Below, piece after piece: positions 1 through 12,317 of a DNA stretch of 64,000 nt. This stretch comes from Albula goreensis (Eukaryota > Chordata > Actinopteri > Albuliformes > Albulidae). The notes under the pieces were generated by a model. It had not been told where the DNA came from. It made no database searches and saw only the letters and a program-made list of their open reading frames with translations. How positions within the stretch are numbered: position 1 is the first letter of the stretch; each line of letters opens with the position of its first letter. The DNA is taken from the NCBI GenBank assembly GCA_022829145.1, contig CM040743.1:9327646-9391645 (forward strand), read 5' to 3'. The translations under genes were made by a program, and so were the position numbers.

Positions 1-514
1 CATACTTTGACTTGTATAAGTACTGTATTTGATTAGCATGTATTCAGGATAAAGCAGAGTGTATGGAGAATCTGTAAAGGCTTTACTTTTAATGTGTGGA
101 ATTCAAAGTTGCAAAAGTGCTTGGATTTTGTGTATTGCTTTAATTGAATTTTGTACAGTGTTTTTGTATAACACTCCTTCTTTCGTTGTTCATATCTTAT
201 TAGTTTACATACAGCAAGGATCACAAAGGCTTTGATTCTCAGTACTGTAGCTTCAGTGTTCAGGATTCAGGAGTTTACATTGTCTACTGAGCAATCTGGG
301 TACAATGTGAACTGGCAGGATACTTTTGAATTCAAGAAAAAAGTTTAACTTTTTTTTTTTCTGTGGTCTCTTGCTAACAAACAAAATCCTTTATATCTTG
401 TTTTACACCTTTTAAAGTTTGCATTCGTCATACTGTAGAAACCCTGATGAAGTGATTTTATTCTTTTCTCTGTAGTTAAGTGAAATGTTTCTTTCTTACT
501 TCTTTTCCTTACAG
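1..514 (+). other. gon4l: intron of gon4l (left part outside window)
   Basis: The AT-rich stretch before the first recognisable exon ends in a pyrimidine tract and an acag acceptor at 511-514. No coding sequence is supported here; the short minus-strand frames are chance. It is taken as an intron because the exon that follows opens in mid-protein. Confidence 0.7.
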
Positions 515-3157
515 ATGAAATCTCAGATAGCATCCCTACTGAAAAATCACACCCATCTGCAGACTGAATTCTGGGAGTTTTTTGATGACATCACAGCCTT
601 TTCACAGTCAGTTTGCCCTGAAGGAGTTGCTCCCTCAGGCGCAACTGCAAGTCAAAGGCCAAGGAGAGGGGCCAGGAGACGACTCAACGAGGTCACACAT
701 CCCGTTTCGGAGGAGGGGAAGGAGTCCCAAAATCTTGGAACACCGAAGAAGGAGGAAGGCCCGGTCTGTGACTGGTCAGTGGGAGGGAAAGACAGGCCTT
801 ACCGTGGCTCAAAACGTGCAGCCAAACCAAGAAGAGTCTCAAGGAAAAATGTAAGAATATAACCGGGTGTGCTCGATTTGGTGCCCTGCGATTAAAAAGT
901 ATTTGGGGTGGGGGAAACCCAGGGGCACAGATGGCGAGGGAGGACGGGGAGGTACATCACCCCCAGTTTCATAGGGAACCACAATCCGCCCCCCACCCAA
1001 CTTTTGAGGGGAAAAAAAAAACACAGCTGGAGAAACCACTGGAAATGAAGATAAGCTGTCAGCCAGTATGAAATCATGTAATTTTCCGTAGTTATGCAGT
1101 CAGACAGTGTAGGTCTTTGCTACCATGTGGGTTGGCCATTGCTTGGTTTGCCTTTCAACTGTCTTTGCCATCATTTGATCTGGGGGGATGAAAGTGCATG
1201 ACCCAGGCTGTTCAGCGTTGAAATGGAGCGCTGACTCCTCCCATCCAGCGCAGTGGTGGCACATTTGGTTTTGGTTTACAAATCGAGGTGTGTTTTGTAT
1301 GCAAATGACTGAACTTTTGGTGCTTAATTGATCATGCCTTGTACTGGCACATAGTCTACCTGCTATTCCAGTGCATGACTAAAAGTATTTGCCATACTTT
1401 TTGGTGTGTGTAATGATGATGGTGCTGATTTATGATTAGCAGAAGTGATCATTATCTGCCAAACAGACATTTGCATAGCTTTTGTTTTTGTAGTATTAGA
1501 TTACACAGCTGGGTATTTAGCAGAACGTTTCTAGGTAAAGCACTCTGCTCAAGGACAGGGTGCCGCAAGTGTATGGAATCTGAATAATTTCTTTTACGCG
1601 CATCCCATACTGCTCTGTTGAGCATGACCTCTGTAAAAACATTAACGCTGTTGTTGCATTCCTGAAGTACAAGACTGAAAAAAAAAAAACTCTCCCATCT
1701 TAGGGCTCGTTGTCCCGGCGCAAGAGGGGTGAACTCTTGTCACCAGGGTCCAGCACTCTTCCTCCAGGACTACACCCAGAGAAAAGAGTGGGGAGAAGGG
1801 GAGAGGAGAGAAGAAAGGGAGGCAATGGGGTGAACATCCCACATCCAGGTGAGAGCTCTGAAGGAGCTGATAAGCAGGCTATAGCGGATACCAACAGGGC
1901 CCTGGATTGCACAGTGAGGGAACTGGAAACTAATCCTCTCCTGCTGCAATTCTCTCTCCCCAGCTAAAGAAAGAGAGAGGAGATGGAGGATGATAGGGAA
2001 AAGAAGGAGCAAGAAGGCAGGCAGCATGAGGGAAGAGGAGGAGCGGGGAACGATACCCCAGCTTCCCAGCCCAACTCGGTCAACTCCAGCCCTGACCCCC
2101 CGGTCTGTGCCCAAAACGTCTCCCTCATGCCCACAGGAGAGAAAGTCATCCTCTGGACCAGGTGAGCCATGTCCCCAATCAAATTTTCTAAACCGATGGG
2201 CCAAAATATAATTGTGTCAAGTGGCTCAAGGCACATTAATGGACACCACCTGTTTTGATATGTCCATGTGTTCTTTGTCTTACTCATGTTTTTTTTGCAT
2301 GTGTGTTCTTTATTTTTTTTTTTTTTTTTTTGGGTGACAGGGAAGCTGACCGTATGATCTTGACTGCCTGTCAACAGAAGGGAGCCAAACATAGCACTTT
2401 CAAGACTGTGTCCACCCAGCTTGGGAACAAGACAGCCAATGAGGTCAATTTAGTGTTACAAAATATTTTTATTTATTAATAAAAGGCTGCACTATGCCGG
2501 CTACAACAGGATGGCTCAATATTTTCTTTACAACTTGCTGTTTCTACATAGACTTGTGTAATCTTAAGCTCCTATATAACATAGTCATCTATTGAGAAAG
2601 CCTAGTACCACAGTCAATACAAATGTCATGTGTCGTGAGAGGGTCAGAGCGAAAGCTCAGTTATTGATTCAGCATTGAAAGGTTTGAATCATTAACATTG
2701 ACTTTGTTGCCAATGTGGATGGGTGGGGGCTAAGTATTACTCTGTATATCAGTAAAAATATCCCACACACCATCTTTCATATGTTGGAAAAAAAAACTTC
2801 AAATAAGTAGTCTGAGAGGCTTAGATAAAAAAATGTTACACTCATTTGTTAATATTTTGAATTCATTTTTTTATAATGAAAATGTGCTTAAAGTTCAAAG
2901 TGAACAGCAAATGTTTACTGATACGATTGAATGACGATTATGAATCAGTTCAGTTAAGGTAACCATCAACAGTCATGGTGTCAAACTTCTCTTCTACAGC
3001 TGAACATTACTGATGTTTGGTGCACTGACCTGCCCCTCTGTTGTCTTTGATCCAGGTCTCCCTACGGTTCCAGGAGCTCATGCGCCTGTTCCACACCACG
3101 TCCCGTCCTGCCCACGACGCGGATCACCAGGCCACCTCTGACGATGACCCTGACTGA
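515..3157 (+). CDS. gon4l: GON-4-like protein, C-terminal exons (partial)
   Basis: GON4L is a nuclear transcriptional co-regulator; its zebrafish orthologue is ugly duckling. Five exons are visible: 515-850, 1704-1848, 1964-2161, 2341-2443 and 3056-3157 (TGA 3155-3157). The first begins with a PAH-like stretch ([12 protein letters not shown]) followed by basic low-complexity sequence. The last three encode the C-terminal SANT/Myb-like domain: [20 protein letters not shown], then [12 protein letters not shown] and [12 protein letters not shown], matching the known GON4L C terminus, and end in a short acidic tail. The 5' part of the gene lies outside the window. The SANT exons are near certain; the two middle low-complexity exons are less so. 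Exon 1964-2161 enters in phase 1 and must leave in phase 2 but is 198 bp, so one base seems to be missing, perhaps in the C run at 2096-2101. Upstream of that run the SANT frame carries a stop just inside the exon. Confidence 0.88.
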
Positions 3158-4020
3158 ACAGAACCAGACTGTGAGACGGTGTTGCTGGGGCTCATCAAAC
3201 TCTATGGCTGGCGTAGTCATTGTCTGTGGAGTACTCGGTGCATAAGCAGCCACGCTGATATGAAATGGGTCAGAACCAGATCCAGAGTGGACCTAATAAG
3301 AGTTGATGAAACCACCAGACCACAGAATTTTGGACCAGAAAACTCCACTATGTCACTGGGCTGTTAGGAATTGAACAAACGTTCAATTACATTGTTGCTT
3401 ACATGTAGGCATTGTGTTATTTCAAGGGTGTAAATTTATGGATGCAGTAAGAAGTTTTCCAGGACTGGTCCTGGAACAGAGGGTACTGAAATTATGCATC
3501 AGTGCTAAAAGCCTACTTGAGGAAAAAAGTGTGTGGGAGAGAGGCTAAGCAAAAGGTCAACAAGAGAGTCAGATGATTAATGTAGGACTGGAATCAATAT
3601 GTAGTGGAGAGACTGTGAAAAAGGACTGACCAATGCAACACCCTGCAAAGAATATTGAAGACTGAAGCTGCACCTAAAACTCAACAGACCAAGTTGGCAA
3701 AAAAAAAAAAAAAAACAATTGTGCCAGAATGATAATGATCAGCAACATTTTCACTTCCTGATCATTACTGAATTGAATTATACTTTTAAATAAAAGTAAA
3801 AGATACATCATCTCTTTAATATGGTACTTGCTGACAAATGTGGAAGAAAGTATTGTTACTCCTGTAAATATGGAACTGGGGTTTTGACCTGACTGAACGG
3901 TGTTTTTTACAGTGCAATATTTTGTGTTGGTTTCTTTTACCAGTGTAAATACAGATATTTATTTATGCAAATACATGGATTTTGAATAAAATTTTCCACT
4001 TGTATTTTTTATGCAATAAA
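3158..4020 (+). other. gon4l: gon4l 3' UTR
   Basis: Non-coding sequence after the gon4l stop. It contains a poly-A run near 3700 and three AATAAA hexamers at 3789-3794, 3985-3990 and 4015-4020, so the transcript probably ends between about 3.81 and 4.04 kb. Confidence 0.65.
3985..4020 (+). terminator. gon4l: poly(A) signals of gon4l
   Basis: AATAAA occurs at 3985-3990 and 4015-4020, with a T-rich stretch just after (4027-4038). An earlier copy lies at 3789-3794. Confidence 0.55.
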
Positions 4021-4544
4021 TGTATGTTGTTTTTTTTCCACAAGTGTAGACATCGTGATCTGTATGGGTGACATGGTACAAAATCAAACTAGCAAACATT
4101 TTCAGAAAACACCCGGGTTGCAAACTCTGAACTGTCAATTTGCTCCTCACAGTGTATTTCCCCAGGTAAAAGATGGTACCTTTTTAGAAGATTAGGTATC
4201 TGATCCAGGGAGGAGGAACATAAATGCACCCAAAGATAGTATTGCTAGCACAGAGTTAGCCAGATCAATCGCAGAACAATTGGATGTACAGTGACTGACA
4301 GAGATGGGAATCCATGTCCTGTTTACATCTCATCCATAGTGGTTGTGTTAACCAATAGCAGGGCGACTTTCCGGCAAAATTTCAACTTGAACCCGCCTCC
4401 CATTCGCAGCCTGTGCAGAGAGAAAACGCCCGTTCAGGAGTGAAAGTGAATGTCAAAAAATTAACCATTTCTCCTAGAGGCTTGTGATATTTCTGTTTTA
4501 TCGGTCTTTCCCAGGAAACAAATTTTGTATTTAACAAGGGAGCC
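4021..4544 (+). promoter_or_regulatory. intergenic region and promoter of pdia3-like gene
   Basis: About 500 bp separate the gon4l poly(A) signals from the pdia3 start codon. A CCAAT box lies at 4352-4356 and a GC-rich stretch begins near 4388, so transcription probably starts around 4.4-4.5 kb. The full ER stress element (CCAAT-N9-CCACG) is not met: the bases after the 9-nt gap are acttt. Confidence 0.5.
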
Positions 4545-7500
4545 ATGACCACGTTGCTGTCCCTCTCCCCTTTTCTCTTGCTAAGTGTCATCGGACTCAG
4601 CGCCGCTCTTGTAGCGGCCAGCGATGTGCTCGAGCTGTCGGACGGAGACTTCGACTATACCTCGGCTGAGCACGAGACCATGCTGGTGGAGTTCTTCGCC
4701 CCCTGGTGAGGATAGCCTTCTTAAAAAAATGAGCAATGAAAGACGTTTTCATGCAAGTATTTCTTAGCTTTGCCGATGGCTGGGCAGCCTGCTTGATACG
4801 GCGTGATTGTGCTGCTGGCAAGCTTTCAGCTAGGTAGCGTTAGCCATCTCTTAGGAATTGGTTGCGGGCTGAGCTGATAAGATAACGTAAGCTAGTTCGA
4901 CGGCCGGTGTGCCTAAATTAATGTATTTGTGTAAGAAGCGAGGCACACCTCGAACAGTCAAGTGTACTTTGATGCAGTACCCACGACAGTAGAAACCCAG
5001 CTAAGTGCATAGTATTTTAAAAAATGGTCACATTGGCTGACCAGCTATCGAGATAGCATTAGCTAGAAGTTAGCCAGTAATGCATAGTCAGATGTGCCAT
5101 AGGTGAGTGGCTTACTGAGTTGTCCAAAAATGTAAAATGCAACATGACATGTAGGTTGCAGCCCATAATAGTTAATGTTCAATATCTGAAAGGCTATAAT
5201 CTGAATGCCAAATCTGTCAGAACTATGTCTTATAGGGTTGCAGTGTTGCGAGCTTAATGTTATCACTTGCGATGTAGACCTTGCTTCAGAATGCCCCAAC
5301 AGTATTTGACAGCGACATATGCCGTGCTTTCTAGCCACAGTAATCACAGTAGCGTCCGTAGTCGCCGTTTTTTCCTCAGCTAAGTAAATTCAGCCGATTA
5401 ATTAGCTCCCAGTTTACAAGATAATGTAATGACCAGTGATGCTCAGTGTCTTCATTACTCTGTCATCTGTCCTGTCTTCTCCCTCATCGCAACCCCCGCT
5501 CACCCTCTAGGTGCGGGCACTGTCAGAAACTGGCTCCCGAGTATGAATCTGCTGCTACAAAACTGAAGGGGATTGTACCGTTAGCTAAGGTAATGCAAAT
5601 TAGTCCCTCTGAGCCGAGGACAAAAGTCGTATCTGAGCGCTTGGATTAAAAATGACTGCAGATTCACTGGCCCTCGTGCTTAGTTGGTTGGGCGATAATG
5701 ATAAAGGAGTCGAAATGTTTGAGCCGTCCGCATGCCGTTAATGTCAATTGAATGTGTTGGAATTTTTGACCAGCACAACACTTTTGAAACTCGCCCAAAG
5801 ATGTGTGCAAGCAGAAAATGGTCTCCGCTGTTTTGTTACAGAGCCCTGTTGACACAGGGACTCTAAAATTTGTATTTCATTCACATTTCTAGTTCTTACC
5901 ATATAGCTGTGTGTAGATGAAAAATTAAATTAATGAAGCAACATCCAGAGTGGAACCCCAGGGTGTTCTATACTGTGATTCAGGGCCTGTTGTGATAGTT
6001 TGAAAGTTTGAAAACAGACGTAGATCCTCTGAAAAGAGTGTGGCATCTGAACATATTCAATTGAGCTGTCATCTGAAGTTTTATTTCCCCTGTTCTTGCA
6101 GGTGGACTGCACAACAAACTCTGAGACATGCAGTCGCTTCGGGGTGAATGGGTACCCCACGCTAAAAATCTTCCGAAATGGGGAGGAGGCTTCATCCTAC
6201 GATGGACCTCGTTCCTGCAGGTGACGTGTGTGAATGTGTTTGTGAGTTTTTCAAGGTGTGTGTTTGTAGTGCTCCCTGTGTACCCTGATTCAGTTTTTTA
6301 AAAGTCTGCTGTTTATTATACATTTTGTATAAATTTTGTAGTATCAGTAGTAGATACTGGTGTGTCTATGAAGTTTTCCTCAATTACCATGTGTTTTCAT
6401 GGATTAATGTCCAGTCAAATAAAAGCCATGTTTAAATATACAGTGCATTGCAATTCTTTTTTTTTGCAAGGTGTTTGTTGCACATATGTTTGTGTATGGT
6501 TGTGTGTGCATTCTTATGTATCTGTTTGCATGTATTTGTGTGTTTGTGTGTGTGTGTATACATGCAGAGGGCATTGTGAGCTACATGAAGAAACAAGCTG
6601 GGCCCAGCTCTGTGCCCCTGCGCAGTGAGGAAGACATGGACTCCTTCATCAACCACTTTGACGCCAGCGTGATCGGTGAGTGCCGTGCTCTAGGGTAGGG
6701 GGGCTGGGTCAATGGTAACACCACAAACCTTTCTTCTTGCATTACATGAGGACGGATTTCCTTACAGGTGCAATTGTTACAGATGTACACCCATTGTGGT
6801 GGGTGTGGGGTTAGCCTGGACCCAAAACCACAGACCCATACCATGTCCCAAATTCCATCAAACCACAATGCACTTCTGTTTCTTTAGAGATATGTGGCCA
6901 GAAGAATGGAATTAACAAAAAGTAAAAAAAAAAAAAAAAAAAAGGCCTCTGTACAATTAAAATGTAATATGAGCTCCTTGTTATTGTTAAGATGGATACA
7001 TTCTCCTGTGGGAGTTGTGTAAATCAGAAGGTACAAACCAGCCTGCCTCAATCCAGCCACAGCAGATGGTATTATTACTGTGAATTTCCCACTTTCTTTT
7101 TTGCATTTGAATTATGTATGGTTGGTTGTGCTGAAGCTAGTTTTACGATGAAAAAAAGAGAAAGACATTACTCATGCGCCACTGGTTTTTACACCATTTT
7201 GTGTATAATGAATGGGATTACTGTTGCTAGCTAGTTATTGCACGCCGGCCTCACTCAATTTGAGGGTCATTTGATTGCAAGCTTGTTTCCTGATTCTGTC
7301 TGTTCGGACTTGCGTGCCGCAGGGTTCTTCTCAGGGAGCGATAGCGAGCAGCTGGCGGAGTTCCAGAAGGCAGCCAGCGCCATGAGGGACAGCTACCGTT
7401 TTGGCCACACCACCGACCTGGGCCTTGGCCTCAAACACGGAGTGGAAACTGAGTGAGTGAGGGAGGGAGGGGAGGAGGGAGAGGTGACGTGAGCAGGGAA

Positions 7501-10500
7501 GTGAGAGAAGGAGAGGGAGGGAGGAAAGGTGTGTGGAGAAAGAGAGAGAGAGAGGATGATGAAGCAAGAAATGAAGTGGAGGGAGAGGGTAGAGTATGTG
7601 CCACAGAGGAGTGGAGAAAGACCAAGAGGTGAGAGTAGAGAGAGGTCAACCTGAGGATGGGGTCTATGGATAGTGGTGGAGAGGATAGGAGAGGGAGGGA
7701 TGAAGTGTGATGGTGTTGGGAAGGAGAAAGAGGGGAGTGAAGGGCAAAGCTGAGAAATTGTTGCAAAAGAGGGGAAGCTGAGACCCAGCAAGTACATGCA
7801 AACAACAGCGCCTCTGAGCTGCTGTAGACCAACGGGGAGAAACAATTCCCCAGGTCTGTCACGGGTGTGTCCCCCTGCTCACCTCCCTCCCACGTTTCCC
7901 CCACACAGGAGTGTGCTTCTGTTCCGCCCCCCGAGGCTCAACAACAAGTTCGAGGAGAGTGAAGTGAAGTTCGACGAGGGCATCTCCACCTCTTCACTGC
8001 GGCGGTTCATCAGAGATAACATGTGAGCGTCCTCCTCAATCAGCCATCCTGTCTCCGTCTGTCACAGTCGTTCCCTCTCTGTCACTGCATCAAACTTCTG
8101 TAAAGCATGTATTGTATGAATAAGATTAGTGTGAATTAGATTCAGCACAAAACCATACGTATGTCAGTACATAACAGTAATGGCATTTCATTATTCCAAG
8201 AAATTCAGAGTACGTTTTCCTGCCATGCACAGTTGGACTTATGTGTCCCTCAGGTTTTGGCAATGGGCTACATATGTGGCGGTTGCTGTCGTGACTAAGC
8301 ATCTTTCTTTCTCTTCTCATCCATGGCGTTTTTTTTCTGTTTTCAGTTCTGGTGCCTCTCCTCGTTCATTCTTCGATAAAGATACCTAACACCCTTTCTC
8401 CAACAAATTTAAATCTTAATGTAAATTTCGTCCTCTCCTTCAACCTCTTTCCATCCACAGCTTTGGGATGTGTCCCCATCTGACAAGTGAGAACAGAGAT
8501 AAACTGAAAGGGCGGGACTTGCTGACGGCCTACTATGAGGTTGACTACCTGCGCAACCCCAAGGGCTCCAACTACTGGAGGAACAGGTGAGCAGCCTCCT
8601 CAGCCATGCGCTCCCAAATGCAACAGCACATGTATCAAAAGAGATACTGTTTGCTGTTCCATGTAGATAGATACGCAATATATAAATGTAAAGTTCCTTG
8701 AAGAAAGGGCAAATTGATTGATTGCTTATTAGTCATCCGAAATTGCACATGTACTAAGAGGGGCCGACCACATGTTTGTGCTTCAGATCCTTCATTCTTT
8801 CTTATACTTTCATTTCATAAGCAACATTTGCTCTCTGTGAAATTAAATTCTGGAGGACTTGAGGCCAGCAGAAATTGAGTCTATTTGCTCATCTGTGTCC
8901 TTTTGTTCACATGATTTATTATCTTGCAGCAGTCAGCACTGCAGCAGAGTTCCATCTCATCTAATATAAATGCATACATATTTATATAGCTTCCTGTGTT
9001 GGGCAGGGTTGTGTTATTTTTGCCTGCACACCTTAATGGTGACGTGTGGAGCCAGCTTTCTGCCCTAGTTCTGAGCTAAGGCTGTCAGATCCAAGTGCTT
9101 GAGGGCTGCAGTGTCTGCCGGTGTTCCTCTGAATCAGCAGCCGATTCAGGCATTGGAAACAAGGTGTGAGAACATTTTCAGCAGTCAGTCAGTTAAATGT
9201 AACGCTTTGCCTCTAGAAGATACCGAAAAACTAAAGACGCTGCGGAGCTCCGGGACTGATGTCTGAAGGTACACCCCTCTGTTTTTAAGTCTTCTTCTTG
9301 CACCCTCTTCCTCTTCCTCGTCATCAGGGTGATGAAGGTGGCATCGCAGTTCCAGTCGCAGGGCCTGAGCTATTCGGTAGCTGACCGTCGGGAGTTCCTG
9401 GAGGAGCTCGAAGATGAGTTCGGCCTAGGCCTGTCTGATGGTGGCGAGCTTCCCATGGTCACCATCCGCACCAGGGAGGGCCACAAGTACACCATGAGGG
9501 AGGAGTTCACGTGAGTGTGTGTGTGCTTGCGTGCGGACGCGCGCATGTGTGGGTGTGTTCTCACAAGCTGAGATGTAGAAGGGTGTAAGAAACAGCTGAT
9601 TACAACTGCCCCCAGTAGCGGCTTGCTTTTCTGTTGATTGACAGCTTAACTTTTGTGTTTGTGGACATAGCTTAATGGTTTTGCCTATGTATGTGAAGGT
9701 CCACATCCAGGAATTTTTAAGGAGCAAACTTGCCACAAAGAGGAAAAAAAAAACATTACTTTTTTGGTTGCTATAGAGAAGATTTGTGGGGGTGGTTCTG
9801 CAGTGGTTGTGGTAGTTTATTTTACTTGTGGTAGTCTTCCACAAAAATAATGCTTTATGCATTTACAAAGGTTGCACAGAATGGCAGAAAGTTTTTTTTT
9901 TTCAATCAGGCTCATGAAAAGGATGATAACACTGATAACATACTGTCAAAATTGGCCTTTTGAACACGCACAAATTCAGCTCAGTTCTGATAGACAGCTT
10001 TGCCCTTACACCATTCACTGCAAAGTGGCTGACCTTTCAACTTCCAGTAGTTTCTGGTGTTTTGGTGCATTCAGAACAGCCATAACCAGATCATCAAGAA
10101 TCACATGTATCAGTAAGCCTTGGGCACCTGAACCCAGAATGGAGGTACAGAATTTTGGGATTTTGTTCCAACCCGGCAGTAAAACACCACAGACCGATAA
10201 TCAACAAATCATGGCCTTCGACTCAGACTTCGATTGTTGAACCAGTTTTCCTACTGCTGAGGTACAGCATCAGCATACACCTATATCTGCACGGGCCCTT
10301 TTTAAAGAAAACTAGACACACCTGCTGTATGTGGAATAATACATAGTATTACTGGGATCCGTCCACTAGGGGGGGCTGCTGAGTCAAAGTGCTGTCTGCT
10401 CTCTAAACCCCAGCAGTTGCTGGGAGGCTGTTCACATAAACCATATTTACCGGGTGTACGTGTGTGTGCTGCAGGCGAGATGGCAAGGCTCTGGAGAGGT

Positions 10501-12317
10501 TCCTGGAAGAATATTTTGCTGGCCGATTGAAGCGTTATCTCAAGTCACAGCCTGTTCCAGAGAGTAACAAGGGCCCAGTCAAGGTGTGTGTGACACTGTC
10601 TTTAATATAACTATGGGTGTGTCTGTTGTCTTTAGTCTCTCTGTCTCTCTCATTCTGTCTGTGATCTCGTATGAATTTGTGTGTATATATGTGAGAAGCT
10701 CTTCCTCCATAATTATATATGTGTCTGTCTCCACCTATGATTCTTTAAAGAATGTATTTTGTTTGCATATGCATGTATGTGTAGTTTCTGCATTGCTATC
10801 TGTGATTCATCTGCTTTTCCCTGTAGGTGGTGGTTGCAGAGACATTTGAGGAGATTGTGAACGACCCAGAAAAGACGTTCTGATTGAGTTCTACGCCCCC
10901 TGGTGCGGACACTGCAAAAACCTGGAGCCCAAGTACAACGAGCTGGGAGAACAGGTGAGGCACATCTCACAAACACACAGCTTCACAACGGAAACGGATG
11001 CAGCAGACACACGGACACCTTTCAAAAGAGTGTCTTTAGTGTTCAGTCAGTGCTGGTTTTTGGAAGTAAGCATTTTTAAAAAAGTAACACCTAAGGATAA
11101 CAGGTGCTAACATTAAGTTTTTACCCACATTATTTCATGTTAAACCACAGTACCACTTAAAGTAAATACTTACTCTTTCAGCTGAAAGATCAAAGACCTC
11201 ATAGTGGTTCACACCTGACCTGCCTGTGCTGTAATTGTCTGCATGATGTTCAGTCTGTGGTGTTCTTAGACATTAGTGAGTTCCTTTCAGGTCTGAAATG
11301 TTTGATATAATGGGCTCTATGTCATCTATCTGAACTCCTGGTACAGTGGTCAGAATAGAGTGAATAACCTTGAGTGTTGCAATATATATTAATTGAAACA
11401 TTTTTCAGTAAAGTAAAAGAGCACTCTCAGTCATTCTGCATCTTTTCCTTTCCCCAGCTGTCCAGTGATCCCAACATTGTCATCGCCAAAATGGACGCCA
11501 CCGCCAATGATGTGCCGTCTGGCTATGATGTGCAGGGGTGAGACACTAACCTGTGCTGCTCTATCATGTCCGCTTTCATTTGTTTTCTCTCAGTTCCTCC
11601 TTTCTTTTCATCCTCATCTTCTGTGAGTCTGTGCCTTCCTGTCTGCCCCTCGTCTGCAGTTTTGAGTTTAAAGAATCCAGTGTATTCGGTATTAGTGTGA
11701 TATAGATAGAAATTAATCGTTAACTGTTAGCTCAAAACATATTGCTTTTATTTGATATTTAACTCAAAATGATGATAGTATGATTTGGTCTTCCCTATGC
11801 TTCTTTGAATTTATGTCTTGTGCCTCTCTTCCTGTCTGCTAGTCAATATCTGAGAGTGTATTGACTAAAATCTTAAATAACTGCCATCTAACTTTTGCCA
11901 TCTCCCATATTGTATCATAATCTATTTATCCATGTACACACAACTGCAGTAATGTACAACTGAAGGTTCACAGATTTGGTCTTTCCTGCCTAATTTTATT
12001 CATCTCTGTCTCAGCTTTCCCACCATCTACTTTGCACCTGCTGGAAAGAAGGAGGCACCTAAGCGATATGAGGTTAGTAGCCCATACTCACACATGACAC
12101 AGTTCACATTAATTGTGCACAAACGTAAACCTCTCCATGTGTATGACAGCGTGTTAACTGATGCTGTGTCTGTGTCTATCTGTCTGTGCGTACGTGCGTG
12201 CGATCCTGTGTTCCTCTGCTTTTCCAGGGCGGCCGCGAAGTGAAGGATTTCCTCAGCTACCTGAAGAAAGAGGCCGCACACAGTCTGGTCCTCAGTGGTG
12301 GCAGGGAAGATCTGTGA
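4545..12317 (+). CDS. pdia3: protein disulfide-isomerase A3-like (ERp57 family)
   Basis: An ER-lumen thiol oxidoreductase of the ERp57 family (a-b-b'-a'), which in known members works with calnexin and calreticulin on glycoprotein folding. Exons: 4545-4705, 5511-5589, 6102-6220, 6568-6675, 7323-7452, 7909-8022, 8461-8586, 9328-9510, 10475-10583, 10827-10954, 11458-11537, 12015-12072, 12228-12317; about 494 aa (human 505). The signal peptide is roughly residues 1-25. Active sites WCGHC are at about C55 and C403. The C terminus is GGREDL, an ER-retrieval-type tetrapeptide (human QEDL), but the lysine-rich stretch preceding it in human PDIA3 is absent. The b' region is divergent. Two exons break phase: 6102-6220 has one base too many near TTCCTGCAG, and 10827-10954 lacks one base near 10870-10875, which puts TGA in frame. 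Splice sites and both active sites are intact, so I read these as sequence errors rather than a pseudogene. Confidence 0.93.
7453..7780 (+). repeat. purine-rich tract in pdia3 intron 5
   Basis: Starting at the donor of the exon ending at 7452, about 330 bp of the plus strand is strongly biased to G and A (gagg/gaga blocks). The minus strand therefore reads as long spurious serine/proline-rich open frames. It is low-complexity DNA, not a gene. Confidence 0.75.
10130..10245. repeat. possible dispersed MITE/SINE fragment in pdia3 intron 8
   Basis: The stretch with TTTTGTTCCAACCCGGCAGT followed by A-rich sequence resembles interior parts of common fish non-autonomous repeats. No terminal repeats or target duplication were seen, so this rests on texture alone. 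Confidence 0.25.

Noticed and set aside
4352-4370. ER stress response element upstream of pdia3
   Set aside because: The CCAAT box is present, but the required CCACG 9 bp downstream is not (acttt instead).
7393-7904. Overlapping minus-strand open frames of 150-157 codons
   Set aside because: They are the complement of a purine-rich intron tract and give only Ser/Pro/Leu low-complexity sequence; pdia3 exons flank them on the other strand.
4545-12317. pdia3-like copy as a pseudogene
   Set aside because: All 13 exons keep good splice sites, both CGHC sites, the signal peptide and the C-terminal retrieval signal. The two one-base breaks match the same kind of break in four other genes of the window.
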